Below, piece after piece: positions 9,957-17,984 of a stretch of DNA of 64,000 nt. The notes under the pieces were generated by a model. It was given only the letters and a program-made list of their open reading frames with translations. It ran no database searches and was not told the DNA's origin. Origin of the DNA: Bradyrhizobium roseum (lineage in GTDB: Bacteria; Pseudomonadota; Alphaproteobacteria; Rhizobiales; Xanthobacteraceae); assembly GCF_030413175.1 (NCBI RefSeq), contig NZ_CP129212.1:6300450-6364449 (forward strand), in the 5' to 3' direction. Both the position numbers and the translations under genes were made by a program. Each line of letters starts with the position of its first letter. The first letter of the stretch is position 1.

Positions 9957-10323
9957 CCCACATCGGGTCGGGACAGGATCCTGTAGCGTCGGGGGCGCCG
10001 GCCGGCCAAATGAGGCCGGTCCGCCATAATAGTTAAGAGATCGTTAATTTCGCCGGGATATGACCCCACGACGCTGAAAATCGATTCCGGTTTGTTCTCA
10101 CAAACCTAATCATCGCCGCGATCTGCTGTGGACGACGGCGCTTTGCCCTGTGGACGGACTCCCGGGTCAGTTGCGCGGATTCCGCAAATCACATCAGTTG
10201 AGCTTCGGCAGCCCCGGGAGGATCAGCGATCGGGGGGATTGCAGCCGGCGGCGGCGCACGGTTCTACGGCGCGCCGTGCTCCGTGTGCGTATCAGAAGAA
10301 TTCAAAAACAAGGTCGAGACGGC
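9957..10323. other. 367-base intergenic stretch upstream of the YbjN gene
   Basis: No gene-like frame is supported here; the open frames running into the YbjN gene have no ribosome site and unusual composition. It contains a GGCCGG inverted repeat near 10000-10018 and one TTAA-N7-TTAA site (listed separately). Nothing else was recognised. Confidence 0.5.
10033..10047. promoter_or_regulatory. Candidate CtrA-binding site
   Basis: TTAAGAGATCGTTAA matches the TTAA-N7-TTAA core of the alphaproteobacterial cell-cycle regulator CtrA. It lies 277 bases before the YbjN start and about 75 bases after the GT-C gene end. A single site could occur by chance, although TTAA pairs are uncommon in such GC-rich DNA. 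Confidence 0.35.
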
Positions 10324-10824
10324 ATGTCCCTCCTCGAAGGCATTATCGATTCACGGAACAACCCGCTCGCGGCAGTCGAGGACATTGCCGCCGAGAACAA
10401 CTGGCCGTTCGAGCGTTCCGGCGAAGACGAGGTCACCATCGTCTCCAAAGGCGACTGGACCGACTATCAGCTCTCCTTCACCTGGATGGGCGAGATCGAG
10501 GCGCTGCATCTGGCCTCCGCCTTCGACATGAAGATTCCCCCCGCCCGCCGCGCCGAGGTGCAGCGGCTGATCGCCGCCATCAACGAGCAACTATGGGTCG
10601 GCCATTTCGACATCTGGACCCATACCGGCATGATCATGTACCGGCAGGCGCTGGTGCTGCCGGGCGGGCTGACCGCCTCGACCGCGCAATGCGAGGCCAT
10701 GCTGGCCGGCGCCATCCATGCCTGCGAGCGCTATTACCCCGCCTTCCAGTTCGTGGTGTGGGCCGGCAAAACCGCGCCGGAAGCGATGAGCGCGGCGATG
10801 TTCGATACCGCGGGCGAGGCGTAG
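10324..10824 (+). CDS. YbjN domain-containing protein
   Basis: A 166-residue cytosolic protein matching the alphaproteobacterial YbjN-domain family: N-terminal NPLAAVEDIAAENNWPFERS, the central YQLSFTWMGEIEALHLASAF and RRAEVQRLIAAINEQLWVGHF. The fold resembles type III secretion chaperones; the cellular role is not settled. ATG 10324 begins the conserved MSLLEGII start; upstream in-frame codons would add a low-complexity Arg-rich head. proC lies downstream in the same direction, beyond a palindromic repeat. Confidence 0.88.
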   Translation: MSLLEGIIDSRNNPLAAVEDIAAENNWPFERSGEDEVTIVSKGDWTDYQLSFTWMGEIEALHLASAFDMKIPPARRAEVQRLIAAINEQLWVGHFDIWTHTGMIMYRQALVLPGGLTASTAQCEAMLAGAIHACERYYPAFQFVVWAGKTAPEAMSAAMFDTAGEA

Positions 10825-10856
10825 TTAGTTCGCTGCAGCGCTTCTACACCCTCGCC

Positions 10857-10980
10857 GTCGTTCCTGCGAACGCAGGAACCCATACGCCGCGGCCTATCGG
10901 CTTAGGCAAAATGCTTGTAGCCCCTTCCTCGCTTCACTAAAACGCCTGTGGTTATGGGTCTCTGCGTTCGCAGGGACGAC
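10857..10980. repeat. Inverted intergenic repeat upstream of proC
   Basis: Outer arms GTCGTTCCTGCGAACGCAGG (from 10857) and the matching CTGCGTTCGCAGGGACGAC (to 10980) can pair over about 28 bases, and each arm is itself palindromic around GCGAACGC / GCGTTCGC. This is the format of dispersed Rhizobiales repeats. It lies between two co-directional genes. Confidence 0.72.
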
Positions 10981-10989
10981 AGCAGGCGT

Positions 10990-11826
10990 ATGGTGGTAGC
11001 TGTGAGCAACAACACCCTTCAATCCCTCCACGGCACCCTCGCGCTGGCCGGCGCCGGCAAGATGGGCGGCGCGATGCTGACCGGCTGGCTGGCCGGCGGC
11101 CTCGATCCGAAGCGCGTCGTGGTGATCGAGCCGCAGCCCGCCCCCGAGATCGCCGCGCTGGCGGCGCAAGGCATCCGGCTCAATCCCACAGCAAAAGAGA
11201 CCGGCGAGGTCGACACGCTGGTGGTCGCCGTCAAACCGCAGTCGTTCCGCGAGGCCGGCGCCGCCTTCAAGCCGTTCGCCGGGGCGTCGACGCTGGTGGT
11301 CTCGATCATGGCCGGTACGCCGATCGCCGTGCTCGAAGCGGTCTGCGGCGGCAGCGTGGTGCGCGCCATGCCGAACACGCCCGCCGCGATCGGCCGCGGC
11401 ATCACGGTGGCGGTGGCGGCAAAAAGCGTCAGCGCCGCGCAGCGCGCGCTGGCCGACGCGCTGCTGCGCGCCACCGGTTCGGTGGAATGGGTCGACCAGG
11501 AAAGCCTGATGGACGCCGTGACCGCGGTCTCCGGCTCCGGCCCGGCCTATGTGTTCCTGCTTGCCGAAGAACTCGCGCGCGCCGGTGTCGCCGCCGGCCT
11601 GCCGGCGGAACTGGCCGGGCGGCTGGCCCGCGAAACCGTCGCCGGCTCCGGCGAGCTCTTGCATCGCTCAGAGCTCGCGCCCGCCACGCTGCGCCAGAAC
11701 GTCACCTCGCCCGGCGGCACCACAGCCGCCGCGCTCGATGTGCTGATGGGCCCGAACGGCCTGCAGCCGCTTCTGACGCGCGCGGTCGCCGCGGCCACGC
11801 AGCGCTCCAAAGAGCTGGCGAAGTAG
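10990..11826 (+). CDS. proC: Pyrroline-5-carboxylate reductase
   Basis: Last step of proline synthesis: reduces 1-pyrroline-5-carboxylate with NAD(P)H. About 278 residues. The N-terminal Rossmann motif is LAGAGKMGGAM; VVAVKPQ, VRAMPNTPA, the AVSGSGPAYVF dimerisation region and the C-terminal TSPGGTTAAALDVL follow in order, all hallmarks of ProC. The start is uncertain between ATG 10990 and GTG 11002; the repeat arm ends just before it. The next gene is convergent across another repeat. Confidence 0.95.
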   Translation: MVVAVSNNTLQSLHGTLALAGAGKMGGAMLTGWLAGGLDPKRVVVIEPQPAPEIAALAAQGIRLNPTAKETGEVDTLVVAVKPQSFREAGAAFKPFAGASTLVVSIMAGTPIAVLEAVCGGSVVRAMPNTPAAIGRGITVAVAAKSVSAAQRALADALLRATGSVEWVDQESLMDAVTAVSGSGPAYVFLLAEELARAGVAAGLPAELAGRLARETVAGSGELLHRSELAPATLRQNVTSPGGTTAAALDVLMGPNGLQPLLTRAVAAATQRSKELAK

Positions 11827-11838
11827 ATCTCTCTCGCA

Positions 11839-11919
11839 TGTCATTGCCGGGCTTGGCCCGGCAATCCATCGAGAGAAAATTTTCGTCGTCATGCGCGGGT
11901 CAAGCCCGCGCATGACGAC
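11839..11919. repeat. Double-hairpin intergenic repeat between proC and the thioesterase gene
   Basis: Two successive stem-loops: ATTGCCGGGC TTGG CCCGGCAAT type (from 11842) and CATGCGCGGGTC / GCCCGCGCATG (to 11919). The same two-hairpin plan recurs at 12750, 35958, 46264 and 58883, so these are members of one dispersed family. Here it separates convergent genes. Confidence 0.8.
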
Positions 11920-11936
11920 CGTTCAAAATCGTCCGG

Positions 11937-12332
11937 TTACGTCCCCGCCAGCCGTTTCGTAAACGTCTCGGCATTGACCAGCCCGCGCGCGTGACGGCCG
12001 TCGCCGATCTTCCGCTCGCCCTCGAAAGCCTCGACCTCAAAACGGATCACGCGGCGCTCCACCGCAACAACCTTGCCGGTGACACGCACCGCAGCCCCCA
12101 CCAGCGCCGCGCCGAGATGGCGGATATCGACCTCGGTCCCGACCGTGATCCAGCCTGGCTGCAGATGCGGCCGGATCGCATCGCTGGAGGCCATCTCCAT
12201 TTCCAGGATCATCATCGGCGTCGCAAACACCAGCGGCATGCCGGGCACGAAATGCCCGACCGTGCGCTCCGCCGGCACCACCAGCGTGCGTTCGGCGCTC
12301 ATGCCGATGGTGATAAAGTCGCGTGCGTCCAT
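11937..12332 (-). CDS. FlK-like hotdog-fold thioesterase
   Basis: A 131-residue hotdog protein resembling the fluoroacetyl-CoA thioesterase FlK family, which hydrolyses acyl-CoA thioesters. The likely catalytic residues of the family can be placed: Thr in VFATPMM, Glu in ILEMEMAS on the hotdog helix, and His in DIRHLGAALVG. The family is wide and most members do not act on fluoroacetyl-CoA, so no substrate is claimed. ATG 12332 is chosen because upstream sequence belongs to a repeat. A putative fluoroacetate dehalogenase occurs elsewhere in the window (56608-57513), but the two are not linked. Confidence 0.8.
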   Translation of the reverse strand: MDARDFITIGMSAERTLVVPAERTVGHFVPGMPLVFATPMMILEMEMASSDAIRPHLQPGWITVGTEVDIRHLGAALVGAAVRVTGKVVAVERRVIRFEVEAFEGERKIGDGRHARGLVNAETFTKRLAGT

Positions 12333-12347
12333 GGGACTGCTCTTTAT

Positions 12348-12499
12348 CCTCCCCTGGAGGGGGAGGATCGGTTCGCAAGCAATGCGAACCGAGGTGGGGT
12401 GACGGTCTCTCCACGTCCAACAGTGCTCGAGTGGAGAGATCACCCCACCCCGTCACGCATCTTGCGATGCGTGCCGACCCGCCCCCTCAAGGGGCGGGT
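12348..12499. repeat. Compound palindromic repeat
   Basis: Series of short dyads: CCTCCCCTGGAGGGGGAGG, GGTTCGCAAGCAATGCGAACC, TCTCTCCAC / GTGGAGAGA, CACGCATCTTGCGATGCGTG and CGCCCCTCAAGGGGCGGG. Similar blocks are common between genes in Bradyrhizobium. It separates the tautomerase and thioesterase genes, both on the minus strand. Confidence 0.7.
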
Positions 12500-12514
12500 A
12501 AGCGAGAAAGAGCC

Positions 12515-12718
12515 CTACTTCTTCGCCGCCGCCGCGCGCTCCACGAAGGTCTTGCCGCCCTTCATCTTGTGGGCCAGCGGCGCTTCGTTGATCTGGATCA
12601 CCACCGCATCGGCATCGACGCCGAGGTTCTTGACCAGCGCCTGGGTGATGTCGCGCATCATGCCGGCCTTCTGTTCGTCGGTGCGGCCGAAGGCCATGCT
12701 CACGGTAATCTCAGGCAT
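12515..12718 (-). CDS. 4-oxalocrotonate tautomerase-family protein
   Basis: A 67-residue protein beginning MPEITVSM; removal of Met exposes Pro-1, the catalytic base of the tautomerase superfamily. Length and the following GRTDEQKAGMMRDITQALVK helix fit the 4-OT subgroup, which works as hexamers on keto-enol isomerisation of small acids. The C-terminus is Lys/Ala-rich. No aromatic degradation genes are near, so the natural substrate is unknown. Confidence 0.9.
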   Translation of the reverse strand: MPEITVSMAFGRTDEQKAGMMRDITQALVKNLGVDADAVVIQINEAPLAHKMKGGKTFVERAAAAKK

Positions 12719-12749
12719 TGTGGTCTCTCCCTTTGCTCTTGCTCACATC

Positions 12750-12819
12750 GTCATCGCCGGGCTTGACCCGGCGATCCATCATTTTGAAAATGGATACGCG
12801 GGTCAAGCCCGCGTATGAC
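12750..12819. repeat. Double-hairpin intergenic repeat upstream of the tautomerase end of hisS
   Basis: ATCGCCGGGCTTGACCCGGCGAT followed by ATACGCGGGTCAAGCCCGCGTAT, the same two-hairpin family as at 11839. It lies between hisS and the tautomerase gene on the minus strand. Confidence 0.78.
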
Positions 12820-12823
12820 AACT

Positions 12824-14299
12824 TCAATTGCTCCACGTCACGTCATGGCGCGCCAGCACTTCGCGCACGGCATCGACGAGCCTGGCTTGATCGACCTCGT
12901 ACTGGGCCTCGGCCTGCTTCTTCAAATACTCTTCGCGGTCCTTGATCTCGGTAAGGCCGGCGCCAAGGATGAGGTCCTTGATCTGGATCTTGCCGTTCGC
13001 GCGCTCATCCGAGCCCTGGACGATCGCGCACGGCGCGTTTCGCCGGTCGGCATATTTCATCTGCTGGCCAATGCTGTGTTTTGGATTTCCAAGATACAGC
13101 TCGGCGCGGATATTCGCGTTGCGAAGCGTCGCGACCATCTTCTGATAATCAGCGATTTCTCCGCCGAATACCGTGACGATCACCGGGCCGAATGCCGGCT
13201 TGGTGTCGAGCTTGCCGAGCATCGTCAGCGCCGCCTGCAACCGCGACACGCCGATGGAGAAACCGGTGGCCGGCACCGGCTCGCCGCGGAAGCGCGAGAC
13301 AAGGCCGTCATAGCGGCCACCGCCGCCGACCGAGCCGAAGCGAACGGGCCGGCCCTTTTCGTCCTTGGTTTCGAGGGTGAGTTCGACCTCGTAGACCGGG
13401 CCGGTGTAATATTCGAGGCCGCGCACGACGGAGGGATCGATGACGATCCGATCCGACCCGTAGCCCGATGCGGTGACGAGCCTGCTGATCGCGTCGAGTT
13501 CGTCGCGACCCTCTTGCCCGATCTTGCTGTCGCGCAGCCGCGCGTCGATCTGGGCGCCCGGTTCGATCGCACCGACGACCAACGCGATATCGTCAGGCTT
13601 CAGGCCGGCGCCCTTGGTGAAATCACCCGAATCGTCCTTACGGCCCTCGCCCAGCAATTGCTGCACGCCGGAAATGCCGAGACGGTCGAGCTTGTCGATC
13701 GCGCGCATCACGGTCAGCCACTGCCCGTCATCGGCTATGCCGAGCGCATCGCGCACCCCATCGAGCACCTTGCGGTTATTCACCTTCACCACATAAGAGC
13801 CGCGCGGAACGCCGAGCGCCTCCATCGTGTCCGCCGCCATCATGCACATCTCGGCATCGGCCGCCGGCGACCCGGAGCCCACGGTGTCGGCATCGAACTG
13901 CATGAACTGGCGGAAGCGGCCAGGGCCCGGCTTCTCGTTGCGGAACACGTAGCCGAAACGATAGCTGCGATACGGCTTTGGCAGCGCGTCGAAATTCTCC
14001 GCCACGTAGCGCGCCAATGGCGCGGTCAGGTCGTAGCGCAGCGAGATCCACTGCTCGTCGTCGTCCTGGAACGAGAACACGCCCTCGTTCGGCCGGTCCT
14101 GGTCGGGCAAAAATTTACCGAGCGCATCGGTGAACTCCATCGCCGGCGTTTCCACCGGCTCGAAGCCGTAGCGCTCGTAGACCTCGCGGATTTTCTCGAC
14201 CATCCGGCGTGTGGCGGCAATCGCTGCCGGGCCACGATCTTCCAGCCCGCGCGGCAGGCGGGCGCGGAGTTTCTGGGGTTTTTTCGGTTTCTCGGTCAT
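12824..14299 (-). CDS. hisS: Histidyl-tRNA synthetase
   Basis: Charges tRNA-His. 491 residues, class II synthetase. Visible are [20 protein letters not shown] at the N-terminus, motif 2 [20 protein letters not shown], the histidine-binding [15 protein letters not shown] and motif 3 [15 protein letters not shown], then the C-terminal anticodon-binding domain ([17 protein letters not shown] onward). ATG 14299 gives the usual start for the family; the open frame continues ~230 residues further upstream across another gene, which is rejected. The gene follows the DUF2314 gene by about 135 bases. Confidence 0.96.
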   Translation of the reverse strand: MTEKPKKPQKLRARLPRGLEDRGPAAIAATRRMVEKIREVYERYGFEPVETPAMEFTDALGKFLPDQDRPNEGVFSFQDDDEQWISLRYDLTAPLARYVAENFDALPKPYRSYRFGYVFRNEKPGPGRFRQFMQFDADTVGSGSPAADAEMCMMAADTMEALGVPRGSYVVKVNNRKVLDGVRDALGIADDGQWLTVMRAIDKLDRLGISGVQQLLGEGRKDDSGDFTKGAGLKPDDIALVVGAIEPGAQIDARLRDSKIGQEGRDELDAISRLVTASGYGSDRIVIDPSVVRGLEYYTGPVYEVELTLETKDEKGRPVRFGSVGGGGRYDGLVSRFRGEPVPATGFSIGVSRLQAALTMLGKLDTKPAFGPVIVTVFGGEIADYQKMVATLRNANIRAELYLGNPKHSIGQQMKYADRRNAPCAIVQGSDERANGKIQIKDLILGAGLTEIKDREEYLKKQAEAQYEVDQARLVDAVREVLARHDVTWSN

Positions 14300-14378
14300 T
14301 TTCGGTCCACAACGCCTGGGGCGCGTTGGTACCAGCCAAGGCCCGGACGGGCAACCGTGGCTTCTTCCCTTCCCCCTC

Positions 14379-14410
14379 ATGTCCGCCAAGGCCTTGGCGC
14401 AGGCGGATGT
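14379..14410. repeat. Short inverted repeat upstream of hisS
   Basis: Arms TCCGCC (14382-14387) and GGCGGA (14402-14407) surround the palindrome CCAAGGCCTTGG. It resembles the small GCGGACAAG-type palindromes of this group of bacteria. It may be a terminator for the DUF2314 gene or part of the hisS leader. Confidence 0.45.
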
Positions 14411-14433
14411 CGGAGAAGGTGGCGCGAGGCCGT

Positions 14434-14961
14434 TTAAGGCGTTTCCATTCTCGCCCGAAGCGCGTCGGCGTCGGCCTTCGGCATTAATTTGAGCATTGGC
14501 CTGATGGTCTCGCCGCCGACGATCTTGCCGTTCCGCGTGAACATCCAGTCCGAGATATCGGCCTGCTTGAACTCGGCGACGTCCCCCGCCCGCTTGCCGG
14601 GCAGATCGCGCGGCTGATTGGCGAATTTTCCCGAATAGCGGCCGTCCGCGATCTTCATTACATCGGCGACCCAGATGTGCTCGCCGCCACTCGTCGGCTT
14701 CGGGAAACGCACCTTGAGGGAGTGGCCGGTCTCCGATGGTCTCGAAGCGTCGTAGGAGGCCCAGAACGCCGGTAGCGTACGACGCGCCTTTGCGATCGCG
14801 GCATTCATCTCCGCGTCGCCGCTGTTGACGTCGATTACCGAAGAGCGACCTTCGGCCGTGGCGGCGGCCGGGAGAGCGTTGAGACCCGCGAGAGCCGCCA
14901 CGACGGCGGCCACCATGATACGTCTGGAATATATTGAGAGGGCTGAAGTCATCGTCGCCAT
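14434..14961 (-). CDS. Exported DUF2314-family protein
   Basis: About 175 residues, with a signal peptide ([20 protein letters not shown]). The mature part shows the DUF2314 pattern: [39 protein letters not shown] and [20 protein letters not shown]. The family function is unknown. ATG 14961 (MATMTSAL) is preferred because it places a basic stretch before the hydrophobic core; ATG 14952 is an alternative. It is followed by hisS on the same strand. Confidence 0.82.
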   Translation of the reverse strand: MATMTSALSIYSRRIMVAAVVAALAGLNALPAAATAEGRSSVIDVNSGDAEMNAAIAKARRTLPAFWASYDASRPSETGHSLKVRFPKPTSGGEHIWVADVMKIADGRYSGKFANQPRDLPGKRAGDVAEFKQADISDWMFTRNGKIVGGETIRPMLKLMPKADADALRARMETP

Positions 14962-15120
14962 TTCCCGCGTTGAAATTCGCAATTCGGGGAATTGGTCGCA
15001 TAAAGCCATCAACCAGTTCACGACTTCATCCCGCCCTGCGGGCGCCCTCGCCGCGCGGCCCGGTACTTGAACGGAAGTCGCCTGTCGTGAAAGCGGCGAA
15101 AAATTCCGCCGTTAAAGGCC

Positions 15121-15205
15121 GGTCCTGATTTGATCAGAACCGGGCTTTAGCTTCTTGTTCTGACGCGTTTTATTCAGCGAACCGGTGCCCGCTTCGCTCT
15201 AAAAC
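15121..15205. repeat. Dispersed intergenic repeat downstream of ilvE
   Basis: Contains a dyad GGTCCTGATTTGATCAGAACC and the following GGGCTTTAGCTTCTTGTTC, GACGCGTTTTATTCAGCGAA and CCGGTGCCCGCTTCGCTC blocks. This combination of blocks is recognisable as a repeat seen at many sites in Bradyrhizobium-type genomes. It lies between ilvE and the DUF2314 gene. Confidence 0.65.
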
Positions 15206-15210
15206 TCCCC

Positions 15211-16287
15211 TCACAGGACCTTCCTGATCCACTCGTGCGGGTCTTCGGCGCGGCCGTACTGGATGTCGACCAGCTGCTTGCGCAGACCCATCGCGACCGG
15301 GCCGGCGGCGCCGCCACTGATTTCGAAATCGCCGCTCGCCGAACGCACCTTGCCGATCGGCGAGATGACGGCCGCGGTGCCGCAGGCGAAAGCTTCCTTC
15401 AGCCTGCCGCTGGCGGCATCCTTGCGCCACTGCTCGATCGTATACGGCTCCTCGCGCACCACCTTGCCGGCATCCCTGGCCAGCGCGATGATGGAGTCGC
15501 GGGTGATGCCGGGCAAAATAGTGCCGAGCGGCGGCGTCGAGAGCGAGCCGTCGTCGAACACGAAGAACACGTTCATGCCGCCGAGCTCCTCGATGTAGCG
15601 GCGCTCGATCGCATCGAGGAACACCACCTGGTCGCAACCATGCTCGATCGCTTCCGCCTGCGCGCGCAGGCTGGCGGCATAGTTGCCGCCGCACTTGACG
15701 GCGCCGGTGCCGCCGACCGCAGCGCGCGTGTAATTCTCCGACACCCAGATCGACACCGGCGCGGGGCCGCCCTTGAAGTAGGAGCCGACCGGCGAGGCGA
15801 TGACGGCAAAGATGTATTCCGCCGACGGCTTGACGCCGAGGAAGATCTCGCTCGCGATCATGAAGGGCCGCAGATAGAGGCTGCCCTCGCCGCCCGGAAT
15901 CCAGGCGCTGTCGATCCGCACGAGCTGTTCGACCGCCTCGATGAACACATCCTCGGGCAGCGGCGCCATCGCCATGCGATCGGCCGAATTCCTGAACCGC
16001 CGTGCATTGGCGTCGGGCCGGAACAGGTTGACGCCGTTGTCGCGCTTGTAGGCCTTGAGGCCCTCGAAGATCTCCTGCGCGTAGTGCAGGACCGCCGTGG
16101 CCGGATCGAGCGGGAAATTGGCGCGGGATTCGACCCGCGCGTCGTGCCAGCCCTTGGCCTGGTTGTATCGGACGATCGCCATGTGATCGGTGAAGATCCG
16201 TCCGAACCCGGGGTCCGCGAGCTTGGCCGTGCGGTCCTTCTCGGGCGTCGGGTTGGCCGCCGGCTGAATGTCGAATTTCAAACTCAT
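15211..16287 (-). CDS. ilvE: Branched-chain amino acid aminotransferase
   Basis: Last step of valine, leucine and isoleucine synthesis; PLP-dependent fold type IV. 358 residues. The protein has HYAQEIFEGLKAYK near residue 75, FRPDANARRF, the PLP-lysine region AVKCGGNYAASLRAQ, ELGGMNVFFVFDD, TPPLGTILPGITRDS and EAFACGTAAVISPIG, all typical of the larger BCAT form. ATG 16287 is used; the upstream open frame is Arg/Lys-rich and not conserved in look. It is divergent from the MarR-RR-HK operon with 385 bases between. Confidence 0.95.
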   Translation of the reverse strand: MSLKFDIQPAANPTPEKDRTAKLADPGFGRIFTDHMAIVRYNQAKGWHDARVESRANFPLDPATAVLHYAQEIFEGLKAYKRDNGVNLFRPDANARRFRNSADRMAMAPLPEDVFIEAVEQLVRIDSAWIPGGEGSLYLRPFMIASEIFLGVKPSAEYIFAVIASPVGSYFKGGPAPVSIWVSENYTRAAVGGTGAVKCGGNYAASLRAQAEAIEHGCDQVVFLDAIERRYIEELGGMNVFFVFDDGSLSTPPLGTILPGITRDSIIALARDAGKVVREEPYTIEQWRKDAASGRLKEAFACGTAAVISPIGKVRSASGDFEISGGAAGPVAMGLRKQLVDIQYGRAEDPHEWIRKVL

Positions 16288-16672
16288 CGTCGTCGCTTCC
16301 TGCCCTTGGCTTTCCCTTGGCTTTCGCCCTTGATCTTTCGCCGCCGGAACCGGCGCGATGGCGTCGCCGGCCTGCCTTTTCCGGGCCGGCCTGCTCAATA
16401 GGTCTGGACTTCACAGCGCTCCGGACTTCATCATCGCCAGCCTTGCGGCCGGCTTCCGTTGCCGTCATGTCGGGTGAGGACATGCTTTTGCGGGATGCCG
16501 AAGTCCAGTATGTTTGCCGAAATGCCGCTCGACAATCGCACGGTAGTCCATTTGCGGCCGTTGCCGCCATCGCTGGCTTTTCCCGGCTGCCTGACACGTC
16601 ACCATGTTCGAAACGACTTAAAGTTTCGTCGTGGCTGGCAGTTTTGTAACATTGAACCCAAGATATGTCAAC
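16288..16672. other. 385-base divergent control region between ilvE and the MarR gene
   Basis: No gene is supported. It holds a 7-base inverted repeat GCCGGCC/GGCCGGC at 16366-16390 in the ilvE leader and, at its right end, a TATGTCA/TGACATA dyad (separate entry). No branched-chain leader peptide with runs of Leu, Ile or Val codons was found by eye. Confidence 0.5.
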
Positions 16673-16684
16673 ATGACTGACATA
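16664..16684. promoter_or_regulatory. Inverted repeat spanning the MarR start codon, candidate operator
   Basis: TATGTCA (16664-16670), 7 bases, TGACATA (16678-16684), with the MarR ATG (16673) in the spacer and a nested GTCA-ACA-TGAC. MarR-family proteins bind short palindromes of this size and usually repress their own gene, so autoregulation is a reasonable inference. Confidence 0.5.
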
Positions 16685-17227
16685 AATTTCTCACGGGATC
16701 CCTCCACCCCTGATTCGCAGGCGGCATCCGGCACAACCCCTGCCCCGCGGGCCGGTGAATTGCGCTGGGATATCATCGAGCTCCTGTTCTTCGCCTACCG
16801 CGACTTCGTGGGCGATGCCGACCAGGAGCTGGAGGCATTCGGCTTCGGCCGCGCCCATCACCGGGTGATGCATTTCGTCTACCGCTATCCCGGCCTCAAG
16901 GTCGCCGATCTCCTGGACGTGTTGCGGATCACCAAGCAGTCGCTCGGCCGGGTGCTCAAGCAATTGCTCGATGAGGACTACATCATCCAGAAGACCGGCA
17001 ATAACGACCGCCGGCAGCGCCTTCTTTACGCCACCCCCAAGGGCGAAGCCTTGGTGGTGAAGCTCGCAGGGCTGCAGACCGATCGCATCACCCGCGCGCT
17101 CCGGGACATCAGTCCCGAGGGCGTCGCCGCGATCAGCCAGTTCCTGCGCGCGATGATCGATCGCGATGACCCCGACAAGGTGTTGGAAGCGATCTTCGGA
17201 ACCGGCGCCAGGAAGCCGCGGGAGTGA
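16673..17227 (+). CDS. MarR-family transcriptional regulator
   Basis: 184 residues, winged-helix DNA-binding protein. After a ~35-residue polar head, the MarR core runs ELLFFAYRDFVGDADQELEAF, then AHHRVMHFVYRYPGLKVADL, the recognition-helix region RITKQSLGRVLKQLLDEDYI and the wing GNNDRRQRLLYATPKG. It is the first gene of an apparent operon with a response regulator (20 bases downstream) and a histidine kinase. A MarR plus OmpR-type regulator pair recalls PetP/PetR of Rhodobacter, known to affect cytochrome bc1 expression; orthology is not proven here. Confidence 0.92.
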   Translation: MTDINFSRDPSTPDSQAASGTTPAPRAGELRWDIIELLFFAYRDFVGDADQELEAFGFGRAHHRVMHFVYRYPGLKVADLLDVLRITKQSLGRVLKQLLDEDYIIQKTGNNDRRQRLLYATPKGEALVVKLAGLQTDRITRALRDISPEGVAAISQFLRAMIDRDDPDKVLEAIFGTGARKPRE

Positions 17228-17247
17228 CCGTGGCGCAAGGAGCAACC

Positions 17248-17964
17248 ATGGCTACAGCCGCCGCGCGCGCCCCCCAACAACTGGCCGATGACGCCCCGCA
17301 TCTGCTGCTGGTCGACGACGACCGCCGCATCCGCGACCTGTTGTCGCGGTTTCTGTCCGGCGAGGGTTATCGCGTCACCACCGCCTCGAGCGCCAGCGAC
17401 GCCCGCGCAAAGCTGCTCGGCCTGCATTTCGATCTGCTGATCCTCGACGTCATGATGCCCGGAGAAACCGGTTTTGATCTCGCGCGATTCATCCGCACCT
17501 CGTCCTCGGTGCCGATCATCATGCTGACCGCGCGGCACGAGGCGGAGGCGCGGATCGAGGGCCTGCAGATCGGCGCCGACGACTACGTCGCCAAACCGTT
17601 CGAGCCGCGCGAACTGATCCTGCGCATCGGCAACATCCTCAAGCGCTCCGCGCCGCCGCCGGTGGAGGCGCTGGAGCAGATCGCGTTCGGCCCTTACCTG
17701 TTTCATCTCGAGCGCGGCGAACTGCGCCAGGGCGAGGAGATCATTCATCTGACCGATCGCGAGCGCGAAATGTTGCGCATCCTCGCGGTCGCGCCCGGCG
17801 ACACCGTGCCGCGCGCGGCGCTGACCGGCGGCGGCACGGTGAACGAGCGCGCGGTCGACGTGCAGATCAACCGCCTGCGCCGCAAGATCGAGCGCGATCC
17901 CGCCAATCCGCTGTTCCTGCAGGCCGTGCGCGGCATCGGCTATCGCCTGGTCGCGTCGCCCTGA
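17248..17964 (+). CDS. OmpR-family two-component response regulator
   Basis: 238 residues. The receiver domain has LLLVDDDRRIRDLL (acidic pair), phospho-acceptor Asp in LILDVMMPG, the Thr in IIMLTARHE and the Lys in YVAKPFEPRE. The C-terminal winged helix ends with NERAVDVQINRLRRKIERDP and VRGIGYRL, diagnostic for OmpR/PhoB. ATG 17248 follows AAGGAGC, better than GTG 17224. It sits between the MarR and kinase genes, so its kinase partner is almost certainly the next gene. Confidence 0.95.
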   Translation: MATAAARAPQQLADDAPHLLLVDDDRRIRDLLSRFLSGEGYRVTTASSASDARAKLLGLHFDLLILDVMMPGETGFDLARFIRTSSSVPIIMLTARHEAEARIEGLQIGADDYVAKPFEPRELILRIGNILKRSAPPPVEALEQIAFGPYLFHLERGELRQGEEIIHLTDREREMLRILAVAPGDTVPRAALTGGGTVNERAVDVQINRLRRKIERDPANPLFLQAVRGIGYRLVASP

Positions 17965-17984
17965 GCCGACATGAACTTCGCGCC

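Noticed and set aside
14300..15001. N-terminal extension of HisS by about 230 residues in the same open frame
   Set aside because: It overlaps the DUF2314 gene on the same strand, is low complexity, and HisS proteins start at the chosen ATG.
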